The position numbers and the translations under genes are program-made. The notes under the pieces were generated by a model. That model worked only from the letters and a program-made list of their open reading frames with translations. It was not told where the DNA came from and searched no databases. From contig NZ_CP033073.1 in NCBI RefSeq assembly GCF_003675325.1, positions 5,890,001-5,954,000 on the forward strand: a stretch of 64,000 bases of DNA, written 5' to 3'. Every line of letters starts with the position of its first letter. Positions within the stretch are counted from its first letter, which is position 1. Positions 27,797 through 36,944 of this stretch are shown in pieces. Origin of the DNA: Streptomyces dangxiongensis (GTDB taxonomy: Bacteria > Actinomycetota > Actinomycetes > Streptomycetales > Streptomycetaceae).

Positions 27797-28639
27797 CTAG
27801 GAGATTTGGTCCCGCTCGCACACGAAGACCGCCGTGCCCGGGATCAGGTGCCCGCGCAGGGGCGACCAGCCACCCCACTCCGAGGTGTTCCAGGCCGGCC
27901 ACTCCGGCTCCACCAGGTCCACCAGCCGGAAACCCGACGCCACGATGTCCCGCACCCGGTCACCGAGCGTCCTGTGGTGTTCCACGTAGACCGCGCGGCC
28001 CTCGTCGTCCTGCTCCACGTAGGGCGTGCGGTCGAAGTAGGAGGAGGCCACCGACAGGCCCTCGGGGCCCGGCTCGTCCGGGAACGCCCAGCGGATCGGA
28101 TGGGTCACCGAGAACACGAACCGGCCACCCGGCCGCAGCACCCGGTGCACCTCACGCAGCACCAGCCGCGGATCGGCCACGAACGGCAGCGCGCCGTACG
28201 CGGAGCAGACCAGGTCGAAGGACCCGTCGGCGAAGGGCAGCGCGCCGGCGTCGGCGCAGACCAGCGGGAACGAGCCGCCTATCCGCAGCGCGTGCTGCAA
28301 CTGCCGGTGCGAGAGGTCCAGGGCCACCGGGCGGGCGCCCTGCGCGGCCAGCCAGCGCGCGCACTGCGCCGCACCGGCGCCGATCTCCAGGACCGCCTTG
28401 CCCTTCAGCTCCTCCGCGGGGCCGAGCAGCTCGGCCTCCACCTCGTCCAGGCCCTCCGGACACCACACGAAGCGGTCGTCGCCGAGGAACGTGCCGTGCT
28501 CGGTCTGGTACTCGTCGGCGTTGCGGTCCCACCAGCCGCGGTTGGCCCGCGCGCTCTCCGTGACGTCCGCGTGACGCCGGGTGGCCTCCGGCTCGAACCC
28601 CTCGGAGCCCTCCGGTTCGTATGCTTCCGGCTCTTGGAT
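27797..28639 (-). CDS. SAM-dependent methyltransferase, no canonical start codon
   Basis: The open frame encodes a class I methyltransferase: motif I VLEIGAGAAQCARWLA, motif II 'PFADGSFDLVCSAYGALPF' and a later 'VLRPGGRFVFSVTHPIRW'. The conserved N-terminal block ESARANRGWWDRNADEYQ lies upstream of the first GTG in frame (28468), so that GTG is too far inside. Between it and residue -57 there is no ATG, GTG, TTG or CTG. Two ATC codons at 28642-28637 follow GAGGGAG at good spacing; I placed the start at the second (about 280 residues). This is either rare AUC initiation or a point mutation of ATG. Substrate unknown. Confidence 0.72.
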   Translation of the reverse strand: MQEPEAYEPEGSEGFEPEATRRHADVTESARANRGWWDRNADEYQTEHGTFLGDDRFVWCPEGLDEVEAELLGPAEELKGKAVLEIGAGAAQCARWLAAQGARPVALDLSHRQLQHALRIGGSFPLVCADAGALPFADGSFDLVCSAYGALPFVADPRLVLREVHRVLRPGGRFVFSVTHPIRWAFPDEPGPEGLSVASSYFDRTPYVEQDDEGRAVYVEHHRTLGDRVRDIVASGFRLVDLVEPEWPAWNTSEWGGWSPLRGHLIPGTAVFVCERDQIS

Positions 28640-28778
28640 GATCGGCTCCCTCGTCGTATCCTTCCGTCCAACCCGCTCAGGGGTCCCACGGGAGGACTTC
28701 TGCGGGCCCGCGCGGCCCGCTGAGACATTTCTTGTGCCGGGTATGCGGTGATCCGCCCCGGGTGTGCGCCTTCGCGCA

Positions 28779-28807
28779 TTGACCCTGCCCGGCTGCCCCC
28801 GTATGCT
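28779..28807 (+). promoter_or_regulatory. Consensus HrdB promoter of rpsA
   Basis: TTGACC (28779-28784), a 17-nt spacer and TATGCT (28802-28807) form a near-perfect vegetative promoter. The start site near 28814 gives a leader of about 198 nt before rpsA. Confidence 0.8.
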
Positions 28808-28887
28808 ACAAGTTGCGCTGCGGGCCTGCGCTCCTCAGACGTAGCAGGCTGCGCTCGCATCTGTTGTATGTCCCCTCGGTTGTCGAG

Positions 28888-28919
28888 GCGCCACCGGGTA
28901 CCCGGTGCTCAAGTGGCGC
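28888..28919 (+). promoter_or_regulatory. Hairpin in the rpsA leader
   Basis: CACCGGGTACCCGGTG (28892-28907) is a perfect 16-nt palindrome, and GCGCCAC/GTGGCGC (28888-28894 and 28913-28919) offers a competing outer stem. Ribosomal protein S1 represses its own mRNA in E. coli through leader hairpins; a similar role is possible but not shown. Confidence 0.4.
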
Positions 28920-29011
28920 TTCCTTGGCTGTCCGGCTTCTTCAGAGCGAAACGGGCTCCCGGCGTAAGCAGTACCTACGACTTCAATGTCCGTACCGGAG
29001 CCCTTTCCCAC

Positions 29012-30520
29012 ATGACGAGCAGCACCGAGACCACCGCCACCACCCCGCAGGTAGCGGTCAACGACATCGGTAACGAGGAAGCCTTCCTCGCCGCGATCGA
29101 CGAGACGATCAAGTACTTCAACGACGGCGACATCGTCGACGGCGTCATCGTGAAGGTCGACCGGGACGAGGTCCTGCTCGACATCGGTTACAAGACCGAA
29201 GGTGTGATCCCGAGCCGCGAGCTCTCGATCAAGCACGACGTCGACCCCAACGAGGTCGTCGCCGTCGGTGACGAGATCGAGGCCCTTGTTCTCCAGAAGG
29301 AGGACAAGGAAGGCCGCCTGATCCTCTCGAAGAAGCGCGCCCAGTACGAGCGTGCCTGGGGCACCATCGAGAAGATCAAGGAAGAGGACGGGATCGTCAC
29401 CGGTACCGTCATCGAGGTCGTCAAGGGTGGTCTCATCCTCGACATCGGCCTCCGTGGCTTCCTTCCGGCCTCGCTGGTCGAGATGCGCCGCGTCCGCGAC
29501 CTCCAGCCCTACGTGGGCAAGGAGCTCGAGGCCAAGATCATCGAGCTGGACAAGAACCGCAACAACGTGGTCCTGTCCCGCCGTGCCTGGCTCGAGCAGA
29601 CCCAGTCCGAGGTCCGCCAGACCTTCCTCACGACCCTCCAGAAGGGTCAGGTCCGCTCCGGCGTGGTCTCCTCGATCGTCAACTTCGGTGCCTTCGTGGA
29701 CCTGGGTGGCGTCGACGGTCTGGTCCACGTCTCCGAGCTGTCCTGGAAGCACATCGACCACCCCTCCGAGGTTGTCGAGGTCGGCCAGGAAGTCACCGTC
29801 GAGGTCCTCGACGTGGACATGGACCGCGAGCGCGTCTCCCTGTCGCTGAAGGCGACCCAGGAAGACCCGTGGCAGCAGTTCGCCCGCACCCACCAGATCG
29901 GCCAGGTCGTGCCCGGCAAGGTCACGAAGCTGGTTCCGTTCGGTGCGTTCGTCCGCGTGGACGAGGGCATCGAGGGTCTGGTCCACATCTCCGAGCTGGC
30001 CGAGCGCCACGTGGAGATCCCGGAGCAGGTCGTCCAGGTCAACGACGAGATCTTCGTCAAGGTCATCGACATCGACCTCGAGCGTCGTCGCATCAGCCTC
30101 TCGCTGAAGCAGGCCAACGAGGCCTTCGGTACGGACCCGGCCTCGGTCGAGTTCGACCCGACCCTGTACGGCATGGCCGCGTCCTACGACGACCAGGGCA
30201 ACTACATCTACCCCGAGGGCTTCGACCCCGAGACCAACGACTGGCTCGAGGGCTACGAGACCCAGCGGGAGGCGTGGGAGCACCAGTACGCCGAGGCGCA
30301 GTCCCGCTTCGAGCAGCACCAGCAGCAGGTCATCAAGTCCCGCGAGGCCGACGAGGCCGCTGCGGCCGAGGGTGGCGAGGCTGCGGCTCCGGCGGCGTCC
30401 GCCGGTGGTGGCGGCGGCGGCGGTTCGTACTCCTCCGAGGGCGCGGACACCTCCGGTGCCCTGGCCTCGGACGAGGCGCTGGCCGCGCTGCGCGAGAAGC
30501 TGGCCGGCGGCCAGAGCTGA
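29012..30520 (+). CDS. rpsA: 30S ribosomal protein S1
   Basis: The 502-residue product has four S1 RNA-binding repeats at about 35-105, 120-190, 205-275 and 290-365, which is the actinobacterial form; the E. coli protein has six. Each repeat shows the 'G.V..V..GG..VDLG...G.vh.SEL' pattern. A Glu-rich region (about 400-455) and a Gly-rich stretch (seven Gly near 470) precede the conserved LAALREKLAGG tail. It binds mRNA on the small subunit. Codon use is strongly biased, as for a highly expressed gene. Start: ATG at 29012 giving MTSSTETTATTP. Confidence 0.97.
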   Translation: MTSSTETTATTPQVAVNDIGNEEAFLAAIDETIKYFNDGDIVDGVIVKVDRDEVLLDIGYKTEGVIPSRELSIKHDVDPNEVVAVGDEIEALVLQKEDKEGRLILSKKRAQYERAWGTIEKIKEEDGIVTGTVIEVVKGGLILDIGLRGFLPASLVEMRRVRDLQPYVGKELEAKIIELDKNRNNVVLSRRAWLEQTQSEVRQTFLTTLQKGQVRSGVVSSIVNFGAFVDLGGVDGLVHVSELSWKHIDHPSEVVEVGQEVTVEVLDVDMDRERVSLSLKATQEDPWQQFARTHQIGQVVPGKVTKLVPFGAFVRVDEGIEGLVHISELAERHVEIPEQVVQVNDEIFVKVIDIDLERRRISLSLKQANEAFGTDPASVEFDPTLYGMAASYDDQGNYIYPEGFDPETNDWLEGYETQREAWEHQYAEAQSRFEQHQQQVIKSREADEAAAAEGGEAAAPAASAGGGGGGGSYSSEGADTSGALASDEALAALREKLAGGQS

Positions 30521-30551
30521 TCGCTGCCGCTGAGGCTTAGCCGATAGTCGG

Positions 30552-30587
30552 CTGAGGGGCCGTACCTTTCGAGGTACGGCCCCTCAG
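30552..30587 (+). terminator. UUCG-capped terminator of rpsA
   Basis: A 16-bp perfect stem (CTGAGGGGCCGTACCT / AGGTACGGCCCCTCAG) is closed by a TTCG tetraloop, about 30 nt after the rpsA stop codon. Confidence 0.85.
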
Positions 30588-30702
30588 GCGTTTCCCGGGC
30601 CGCAGGATGCTTCCCCGCCCGGCCGGCGGTGGACTGCCGACGGTTGTGCCCGCCCGGCTGTGCGCTGCCGGCTGTGGTCTGCCGCGCGGTCCAACCAGCC
30701 GC

Positions 30703-31578
30703 CTACGGCGTCACCTGGACGTTGGTCAAGCCCCTGCCGCCCGTCACGGTATTGGTGCTGTGGACCGTCGTCCGGCAGGTGGCGCTGTCGTTGGTGACGT
30801 CGATGGCCAGACGTGTCGGACCGGTCGCGCCGGTCAACGTCGACCGGTTGCCTTCGAAGACCGTGCCGCAGCCCCAGCCGGACTGCTGGGTGTGGGTCTG
30901 GTAGCCGTCGTTGGTGGTGCCGCTGCCCGTGTTGTCCTGCACGAGTACGTCGTTGCCCTTCACGTCGACCCAGGAGTCGTCGTAGTCCGCACCCGTCAGG
31001 CCGCTCCCGTCGAAGGTGTTGCCGATGATCCGGGCGCCCGTCGTGCCCTCCTTGATGTCGACGTTCTCGCCGCCCACGTCCGGGCCGATCGTGTTGCCCA
31101 CGATCTGGATGCGGTCGCTCCGGTCGGTGAGCGTGTTGGCGGTGCCCACGTACACGCCCTCGCCCATGCCCCGGCCGTCGTTCCCGGTGTCAAAGATCCT
31201 GGAGTTCCTGATCACGCCATCCGTGCTGGAGTCGCGGAAGTGCACGCCCTCCATGTCCAGATCGTGCACCGTGACCCCGTCCACGACGACACCCTCGGCA
31301 GCGTCGATCATGATGCCCTTCTGGCCGCCGGTCACGGTCAGGCCGTTGACCGTCCAGTAGGAGGCGCCGTTCAGGTGCAGGCCGTAGCCGCCGCCGGCCG
31401 TCAGTACGGCCCGGGGGGAGCCGGTCAGGGTGATGCGCGCGGACGCCGTGGCCGGCGTCGCCGCCTTGAAGTTGCCGGTGTAGGTGCCGTCCGCCAGATG
31501 GATCGTGTCGCCGGGCCGGGCGGCGCCGGCGGCGAGGGTGGTGGCGAGCAGAGAGATGAGCGACGTGCGTGCGCGCAT
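30703..31578 (-). CDS. Secreted right-handed beta-helix protein
   Basis: The 291-residue product has a short hydrophobic signal (RTSLISLLATTLAAGAA) and then repeated beta-helix coils: 'DTIHLADGTYTGNF', 'ASYWTVNGLTVTGG', 'GVVVDGVTVHDLDMEGVHFRDSSTDGVIRNSRIFDTG'. This is the pectate lyase/NosD-like Beta_helix fold. Two Cys near the C-terminus may form a disulphide. Proteins of this type are usually polysaccharide lyases or glycan-binding; no catalytic set can be assigned. Start: ATG at 31578 preceded by AGGAG. Flanked by the rpsA terminator and a divergent PAC2 gene. Confidence 0.8.
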   Translation of the reverse strand: MRARTSLISLLATTLAAGAARPGDTIHLADGTYTGNFKAATPATASARITLTGSPRAVLTAGGGYGLHLNGASYWTVNGLTVTGGQKGIMIDAAEGVVVDGVTVHDLDMEGVHFRDSSTDGVIRNSRIFDTGNDGRGMGEGVYVGTANTLTDRSDRIQIVGNTIGPDVGGENVDIKEGTTGARIIGNTFDGSGLTGADYDDSWVDVKGNDVLVQDNTGSGTTNDGYQTHTQQSGWGCGTVFEGNRSTLTGATGPTRLAIDVTNDSATCRTTVHSTNTVTGGRGLTNVQVTP

Positions 31579-31769
31579 GAGTGCTCCTGTCGTACGTTCT
31601 CCTACATGAACGGCGAACCTCACCATGAATCCGAATCGTCGTGAAGGTACGGACCAGGTGACGGGCCGTCAAGGGGCCGCGCGCGAGATCGCTGATCAGC
31701 GGCGTGTCGCGGGAATTCCTCCGCTCCGGGCCGCGTTGTGGGAGGGGAACACGAGGAGGGGCGGTCACA

Positions 31770-32708
31770 GTGCTTGATCCGCAGGGTTTGTACGCATGGG
31801 AGCCGAAGGGCCTGGCCGTGGTCGACATGGCGCTCGCCCAGGAGTCGGCCGGCCTGGTCATGCTCTACCACTTCGACGGATACATCGACGCGGGTGAGAC
31901 CGGCGACCAGATCGTGGACCGGCTGCTCGACTCGCTGCCCCACCAGCTCGTGGCAGGCTTCGACCACGACCGGCTCGTGGACTACCGCGCCCGCCGGCCC
32001 CTGCTGACCTTCAAGCGGGACCGCTGGACCGACTACGAGGTCCCGGCCATCGAGGTCCACCTCGTCCAGGACGCCACCGGTGCCCCGTTCCTGCTGCTGT
32101 CGGGCCCGGAGCCGGACGTGGAGTGGGAGCGGTTCGCGGCGGCGGTGCGGCAGATGGTGGAGCGGCTCGGCGTCCGCCTGTCCGTGAACTTCCACGGCAT
32201 CCCCATGGGCGTCCCGCACACCCGCCCCGTGGGCCTGACCCCGCACGGCAACCGCAACGACCTCGTCCCCGGCCACCGCAGCCCCTTCGAGGAGGCCCAG
32301 GTGCCCGGCAGTGCCGAGTCGCTGGTCGAGTACCGCCTCATGGAAGCCGGGCACGACGTCCTGGGCGTCGCCGCGCACGTCCCGCACTACATCGCCCGTT
32401 CCCCGTACCCGGACGCCGCCCTGACCGTCCTGGAGGCCATCACGGCCGCCACCGGTCTGGTCCTGCCCGGCGTGGCGCACGCGCTGCGCACGGACGCGCA
32501 CCGCACGCAGACCGAGATCGACCGGCAGATCCAGGAGGGCGACGAGGAGCTGACCGCGCTCGTGCAGGGCCTGGAGCACCAGTACGACGCCGCCGCGGGC
32601 GCCGAGACCCGGGGCAACATGATCGCCGAGGCCGTGGACATCCCGTCGGCCGACGAGATCGGGCAGGAGTTCGAGCGGTTCCTGGCGGAGCGCGAGGGCG
32701 AGAACTGA
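31770..32708 (+). CDS. PAC2 (proteasome assembly chaperone-like) family protein
   Basis: The 312-residue cytosolic product has the PAC2 core: [25 protein letters not shown] near the N-terminus, '[21 protein letters not shown]' and '[13 protein letters not shown]'. The C-terminal 60 residues are acidic and helical ([25 protein letters not shown]). Actinobacteria have proteasomes, and PAC2 homologues are conserved in them, but a chaperone role has not been shown for this family here. Start: GTG at 31770; AGGAGG lies about 10 nt upstream. The next gene, coaE, is 82 nt away. Confidence 0.87.
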   Translation: MLDPQGLYAWEPKGLAVVDMALAQESAGLVMLYHFDGYIDAGETGDQIVDRLLDSLPHQLVAGFDHDRLVDYRARRPLLTFKRDRWTDYEVPAIEVHLVQDATGAPFLLLSGPEPDVEWERFAAAVRQMVERLGVRLSVNFHGIPMGVPHTRPVGLTPHGNRNDLVPGHRSPFEEAQVPGSAESLVEYRLMEAGHDVLGVAAHVPHYIARSPYPDAALTVLEAITAATGLVLPGVAHALRTDAHRTQTEIDRQIQEGDEELTALVQGLEHQYDAAAGAETRGNMIAEAVDIPSADEIGQEFERFLAEREGEN

Positions 32709-32790
32709 CCTCGGCCCGTCGGCGGGCCGGGCGGGGCGGAACCGGCCTCCGCCGGGTCCGCCCGCAGCGGCAGGGCCTAAGCTTCCGCTC

Positions 32791-33432
32791 ATGCTGACAG
32801 TGGGCCTGACCGGTGGGATCGGTGCCGGCAAGAGCGAGGTGTCGCGGCTGCTCGTGGAACACGGGGCCGTGCTGATCGACGCGGACCGCGTCGCGCGCGA
32901 GGTGGTGGCGCCCGGCACGCCCGGACTCGCCGCCGTGGTCGACGCCTTCGGCACCGGCGTCCTCGCCGCCGACGGCAGCCTCGACCGGCCCCGGCTCGGC
33001 TCGATCGTCTTCGCCGACCCCGAGAAGCTCGCCCTCCTCAACTCGATCGTTCACCCCCTGGTGGGCGCCCGCTCCCGCGAGCTGGAGAGCACCGCGGCCG
33101 AGGACGCCGTCGTCCTCCACGACGTGCCGCTGCTCACCGAGAACGGCCTCGCGCCGCTCTACGAGGTGGTGATCGTCGTCGACGCCGCTCCCGCGACCCA
33201 GCTCGACCGGCTGGTCCGGCTGCGCGGGATGACCGAGGAGGACGCACGCGCGCGTATGGCCGCGCAGGCGACCCGCGAGCAACGCCGGGAGATCGCCGAC
33301 ATCCTGATCGACAACGACGTACCCCTGGACACGCTGAGGAAGCGCGTCGCCGAGGTCTGGGACGACCTCGTACGGCGAGCCCGTCGGGGCGCGGGCACGG
33401 CGCGGGACGAGGGCGGCGCGGCCGCGGAATAG
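32791..33432 (+). CDS. coaE: Dephospho-CoA kinase
   Basis: The 213-residue product catalyses the last step of coenzyme A synthesis (3'-phosphorylation of dephospho-CoA). It has the P-loop [13 protein letters not shown] at residues 5-17, '[19 protein letters not shown]', '[14 protein letters not shown]' and '[13 protein letters not shown]'. The C-terminus ends in a charged tail slightly longer than in E. coli. TAAGCT lies 7 nt before the ATG and there is no Shine-Dalgarno, so it is probably leaderless. The TPR gene follows 49 nt downstream and may be co-transcribed. Confidence 0.96.
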   Translation: MLTVGLTGGIGAGKSEVSRLLVEHGAVLIDADRVAREVVAPGTPGLAAVVDAFGTGVLAADGSLDRPRLGSIVFADPEKLALLNSIVHPLVGARSRELESTAAEDAVVLHDVPLLTENGLAPLYEVVIVVDAAPATQLDRLVRLRGMTEEDARARMAAQATREQRREIADILIDNDVPLDTLRKRVAEVWDDLVRRARRGAGTARDEGGAAAE

Positions 33433-33481
33433 CGGCCCCGCGCGGAGCGTTGCAACGGTGGAGCGAGGGAAGGACTCTGTC

Positions 33482-33862
33482 GTGCCCCAGACCAGCGGTT
33501 CCATCGGACCCACGCCGGAAACCCATGTGATCGACTTCCGCGCCGCCGAGCAGTTGCTCAACGCGCGGGACCCGCAGGGCGCGGTCAAGCTGCTCGACGG
33601 AGTCATCGCCGCCCACCCCGAGAACACCGCCGCCCGGCTGCTGCGCGCGCGTGCCTTCTTCGCCGCGGCACAACTGCGACCGGCCGAGCTGGAGTTCACC
33701 ATCGTGCTGGAACGTGAACCGGACAACGCCTTCGCGCACTTCGCGCTGGCCCGCACCTACGAGCGCCAGAACCGTCCCGAGCAGGCCAAGCGCCACTTCC
33801 GGCTGGCCGCCGCGCTCGACCCGAACCCGGACTACCTGAAGGCCGCACGCTTCGAGGCCTGA
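33482..33862 (+). CDS. TPR-repeat protein
   Basis: The 126-residue product contains about three tetratricopeptide repeats (residues about 20-120): 'AAEQLLNARDPQGAVKLLDGVIAAHPENTAARLLRARAFFAAAQLRPAELEF' and 'AHFALARTYERQNRPEQAKRHFRLAAALDPN' show the W/L-G-Y-A-P spacing. It is probably a protein-protein adaptor in the cytosol. Start: GTG at 33482 after GGAAGGA; an in-frame GTG 8 codons upstream is possible. It follows coaE closely, an association I recall as conserved in Streptomyces. Confidence 0.85.
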   Translation: MPQTSGSIGPTPETHVIDFRAAEQLLNARDPQGAVKLLDGVIAAHPENTAARLLRARAFFAAAQLRPAELEFTIVLEREPDNAFAHFALARTYERQNRPEQAKRHFRLAAALDPNPDYLKAARFEA

Positions 33863-33914
33863 CGGCATGCCGCTCCGGCGCTCGCCCGGCCGGCCGTTGC
33901 GCCGGTGCCGTCGA

Positions 33915-34241
33915 TCACGGGTGCCGGTGTCCGGGCGGCCCGGGGTGGGGCGGCCGGGGGTAGGGGGGCCGTGGGCGGGGCGGTCCGGCATCCGGCGGCC
34001 GATACGGCGGGATGTCACGGCCCGGCTGGTAGTGCGGGCCCTGGCGCAGGTGCCTGAGGATCATGGCCATGTCGACGGCGATCACCAGCGACAGCACCCC
34101 GCAGGCCACCGCCCAGCCGGGGCGCCCGGCCAGCACGAACGCCGCCGTGCCGAGGACCGCCCACAGCAGCCCCCACACGCTCAGCCAGAACCGCGCCCGC
34201 AGGGGGCTGCGCGCGGTCCTCGGTTCACTGCCGGTGCGCAT
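33915..34241 (-). CDS. DUF6343-type small membrane protein
   Basis: The 108-residue product has a basic N-terminus (MRTGSEPRTARSPLRARFWLS), two membrane spans (about 21-40 and 42-62) and a Pro-rich, Gly/His-ending tail that is probably disordered. The 'RTARSPLR.R..L...G...A..G' opening is what I recall for DUF6343. Function unknown. Start: ATG at 34241 after GGAG; an upstream ATG at 34298 would add residues with no hydrophobic or conserved character. It is convergent with the TPR gene. Confidence 0.75.
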   Translation of the reverse strand: MRTGSEPRTARSPLRARFWLSVWGLLWAVLGTAAFVLAGRPGWAVACGVLSLVIAVDMAMILRHLRQGPHYQPGRDIPPYRPPDAGPPRPRPPYPRPPHPGPPGHRHP

Positions 34242-34549
34242 CGGACCACCACTCCACTCCTCCTTCGCACCGTACTCTTCGATGACGAGGGGCATCAACG
34301 CCCGATGGGGCGGTGTGCGTCAACGTCCGACGGGGCGATGTGAGGCGGCGTGCGGGGCGGGCTCGACGGGTGACCGGGAGTGGCAGCCGGCCGGACGGTG
34401 CCGGGTCCACGGGCGGCCACTGGACGTGCGACAGCGTGCGCCGGGCGACCTGGAGCGACGCCGGGCGCACGGGAACGATCACCGCCGATCATGCTCGGTG
34501 AGACGCGCGCGGCGACGCCGTCCGCCGGAACCGACAGGGGGAACCGCAC

Positions 34550-35461
34550 GTGCTGCCGGACATCGACCACCTGCCCGAACTGCTCCTCGACCTGGCCGTG
34601 CCGCACGAGGACATCAACGAACTCGTCGCGCGGTGGCGCAGGGTGACCGGGGACCCGGGCACGCTCAGGCTCCTGACGGACTGCGTCGAGGAACTGTTCC
34701 GGGAACCGTGGGACACGGGCCGCACACCCGACCTCGCCGAGCCGTTCGCCGCGGCCCCGGCCGAACTGGCCGGTGTCTTCCCCGTGTACGTCTTCGTCGC
34801 CGCCCTCCCGCGTACGCGGGCGTATCACCGGGCACGCGGCATCCCGGCCGAGATCTCCCGGCGCACCCTGGCCGACCTGGGCCGGCACATGGCCGCGTAC
34901 CGCGGGCGGCACCGCAGGACCGGTGTGCAGTCGCGGCGCCGGCTGGTCCGCCATTTCCGCGGGGAGCTGTACCAACTGGGCCGGTTGCAGTTCGAGCGGG
35001 CGCGGCTCGGGGACCGTGAGGCGCGGGTGACGGCGGCGGCCGGACTGGACGCGGCACCCGGAACACCCTGCCTTATCCTGCACGTCCCCGACTTCCACGG
35101 CCCGCTGACCCCGTCCGCCTGCGACCGCTCCCTGGCGCTGGCCCGCGCGTTCTTCCCCCTCCACTTCCCCGAGGAACGGCCGGGCGCCGTACTGTGCGAC
35201 TCCTGGCTCCTCGACCGGCAGTTGCGGCGTTACCTGCCCGCCGAATCCGGCATCGTCCGCTTCCAGGAGCGGTTCCGCATCGCCTGCGACGAGACCGAAC
35301 CGGCCGACACCGAACCCGTCCGGTTCGTCTTCGGGGGCCCGGACCTCCCGGCAGCCGGGCTGCCCCGCCGTACGTCCGTGGAGCGGGCGGTCGGCGACCA
35401 TCTGCGGGCGGGCGGCCACTGGTACACCGGGCACGGATGGTTCCCGTTCCGCGCCGATTAA
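34550..35461 (+). CDS. DUF5596-like acyltransferase-domain protein
   Basis: The 303-residue product resembles actinobacterial 'acyltransferase domain-containing' proteins with an N-terminal helical domain and a GNAT-like C-terminal half. It has 'VYVFVAALPRTRAYHRARGIPAEISRRTLADLGRHMA', 'GRLQFERARLG', 'CLILHVPDFHGPLTPSACDRSL', 'FPEERPGAVLCDSWLLD' and 'FQERFRI'. The catalytic residues and substrate are not known to me. Start: GTG at 34550 with AGGGGG 9 nt before it. It stands alone 250 nt after a divergent gene; that gap holds nothing I can name. Confidence 0.78.
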   Translation: MLPDIDHLPELLLDLAVPHEDINELVARWRRVTGDPGTLRLLTDCVEELFREPWDTGRTPDLAEPFAAAPAELAGVFPVYVFVAALPRTRAYHRARGIPAEISRRTLADLGRHMAAYRGRHRRTGVQSRRRLVRHFRGELYQLGRLQFERARLGDREARVTAAAGLDAAPGTPCLILHVPDFHGPLTPSACDRSLALARAFFPLHFPEERPGAVLCDSWLLDRQLRRYLPAESGIVRFQERFRIACDETEPADTEPVRFVFGGPDLPAAGLPRRTSVERAVGDHLRAGGHWYTGHGWFPFRAD

Positions 35462-35523
35462 CTCGAAGGGGTGAACCGGGGGAGGAGGGGAACGGGCGTG
35501 CGAAGGTGGGCCGTTGTACGGGC

Positions 35524-36216
35524 ATGAGGATCGACTCGCGTGAGGGATACGAGGGCACGGGCCCGGGTGCCATCACCCCGGACGGCTGCGCGGTGGAGTT
35601 GTACGCGCGGCTGCCGGTGGGCGGCGAGCCGGACGTCATCGCCGCGGCGGTACCGGCAGGGGCGCACATCCTGGAACTGGGCAGCGGTGTGGGCCGGGTG
35701 ACCCACGCCCTGCTGGAGCGCGGGTTCACGGTCACGGCGGTGGACGAGTCCGCCGACATGCTGGCCCGGGTCCGCGGGGCGCGCACGATATGCAGTCCCA
35801 TCGAGAGCCTCGACCTGGACGAGACGTTCGACGTGGTGACGCTCGCTTCGTTCCTGGTGCACGCCGGTGACGAGGAGGTGCGCGGAAACCTGTTGCGTGC
35901 CTGCGTCCGGCATGTGGCGGCGGGTGGCTGCGTCCTCATCCAGCGCGAGGGCGAGGACTACCACACCGATGTGCCGAGGGAGCGGGTCGACCCCAGCGGG
36001 TTCACCGTGCGGATCCTCTCGGCGGAACCGGTCGGGGACGGGGTGAACTCGGTCCGCGCCGAGTATGTGTTCCCCGACGCGGTCTGGACACAGACGTTCC
36101 TGTCCCGGCCCCTGACCAAGGAGCGGTTCGAATCGGCGCTGGCGGAGGCGGGACTGGAGGTGGACGCGTATCTGACCCCGGACGGGATCTGGGTGAGGGC
36201 ACTGCCCAGGGCGTGA
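35524..36216 (+). CDS. Class I SAM-dependent methyltransferase
   Basis: The 230-residue cytosolic product has motif I ILELGSGVGRVTHALLERG (about 43-61), an acidic post-I 'VTAVDESADML', motif II 'DLDETFDVVTLASFLVH' and motif III 'HVAAGGCVLIQREGEDY'. This is the ubiquinone/biotin-type methyltransferase fold; no substrate-specific domain is visible. Start: ATG at 35524; there is no clear Shine-Dalgarno. It follows the acyltransferase-like gene by 62 nt on the same strand and may be co-transcribed with it. Confidence 0.82.
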   Translation: MRIDSREGYEGTGPGAITPDGCAVELYARLPVGGEPDVIAAAVPAGAHILELGSGVGRVTHALLERGFTVTAVDESADMLARVRGARTICSPIESLDLDETFDVVTLASFLVHAGDEEVRGNLLRACVRHVAAGGCVLIQREGEDYHTDVPRERVDPSGFTVRILSAEPVGDGVNSVRAEYVFPDAVWTQTFLSRPLTKERFESALAEAGLEVDAYLTPDGIWVRALPRA

Positions 36217-36330
36217 CGGCGGAGGGGGCCGACGGGACCGCGCCTACGGAACGGGCGCCATGGGGCACGGTGCGTCCCGGAGGGGTCCTGGAGGGGCGCC
36301 TTCCGGAGGCGTCTTCGGGGTCGCTCCGGC

Positions 36331-36360
36331 GATGAGTTTCCGGCATCCGGCCGGTCTACC
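36331..36360 (+). promoter_or_regulatory. Putative alternative-sigma promoter (DoxX gene)
   Basis: GATGAGTT at 36331 and GGTCTACC at 36353 have the same relative spacing (23 nt from GATG to GTC) as GATGAGTT/GGTCACC before the DUF899 gene at 40354-40382. The pattern looks like -35/-10 elements of an ECF sigma factor. Confidence 0.45.
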
Positions 36361-36408
36361 TCGGTGAAAGCAACCGGCACCACTGCACCGCTTCACCAGG
36401 AGACATCC

Positions 36409-36861
36409 ATGTCGGAGACCACCGCTCCCGTCGGCACCACGACACCCACGAGCAGCCTCGGCTCGCCCGCCACCGGCCGGGCACGCGGGCTACGGATCGC
36501 CCTGCGGACCGTGCAGGTGCTGCTCGCCCTGTTCTACGGCGTCGCGAGCGCCCTGCCCAAGCTCATCGCACATCCGTCGGCCGTCGAGGCCTTCGACAAG
36601 ATCGGCTGGGGCAGCGGGGCCATGTACACGATCGGCGCGCTCGAACTCGCCGGAGCCGTCGCGCTGTTGATACCGGTGCTCCAGTCCGTGGCCGCTCTCG
36701 CCCTCGGCGCGCTCATGGTCGGCGCGTTCATCGTCCAGCTCACCGCGTTCGACGGCCAGAACGCGGCGACCCCGCTGATCCTCGTCGTACCCCTCCTCCT
36801 GATCGCCTGGGTTCGGCGGCAGCACAACACGGATCTGCTGGGCCTGCTGGGCCGACGGTGA
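36409..36861 (+). CDS. DoxX-family membrane protein
   Basis: The 150-residue product has a Thr/Ser-rich N-terminus and four membrane spans (about 30-48, 68-88, 92-112 and 117-135). The DoxX signature 'LALFYGVASALPKLIAHPSAVEAFDKIGWGSGAMYTIGALELAGAVALLIP' is present. DoxX-type proteins are linked to redox or thiol stress in mycobacteria; the role here is unknown. Start: ATG at 36409 with AGGAG 7 nt upstream. It has its own upstream promoter-like motif shared with the DUF899 gene. Confidence 0.85.
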   Translation: MSETTAPVGTTTPTSSLGSPATGRARGLRIALRTVQVLLALFYGVASALPKLIAHPSAVEAFDKIGWGSGAMYTIGALELAGAVALLIPVLQSVAALALGALMVGAFIVQLTAFDGQNAATPLILVVPLLLIAWVRRQHNTDLLGLLGRR

Positions 36862-36944
36862 CAGCCCTGGCGCCCGACCGTCGACGCCGGGGGAGCCGGG
36901 GGCCTGCTGCGTTCGCCTGAGTGCCTCGGGGCACACGGGACGGT

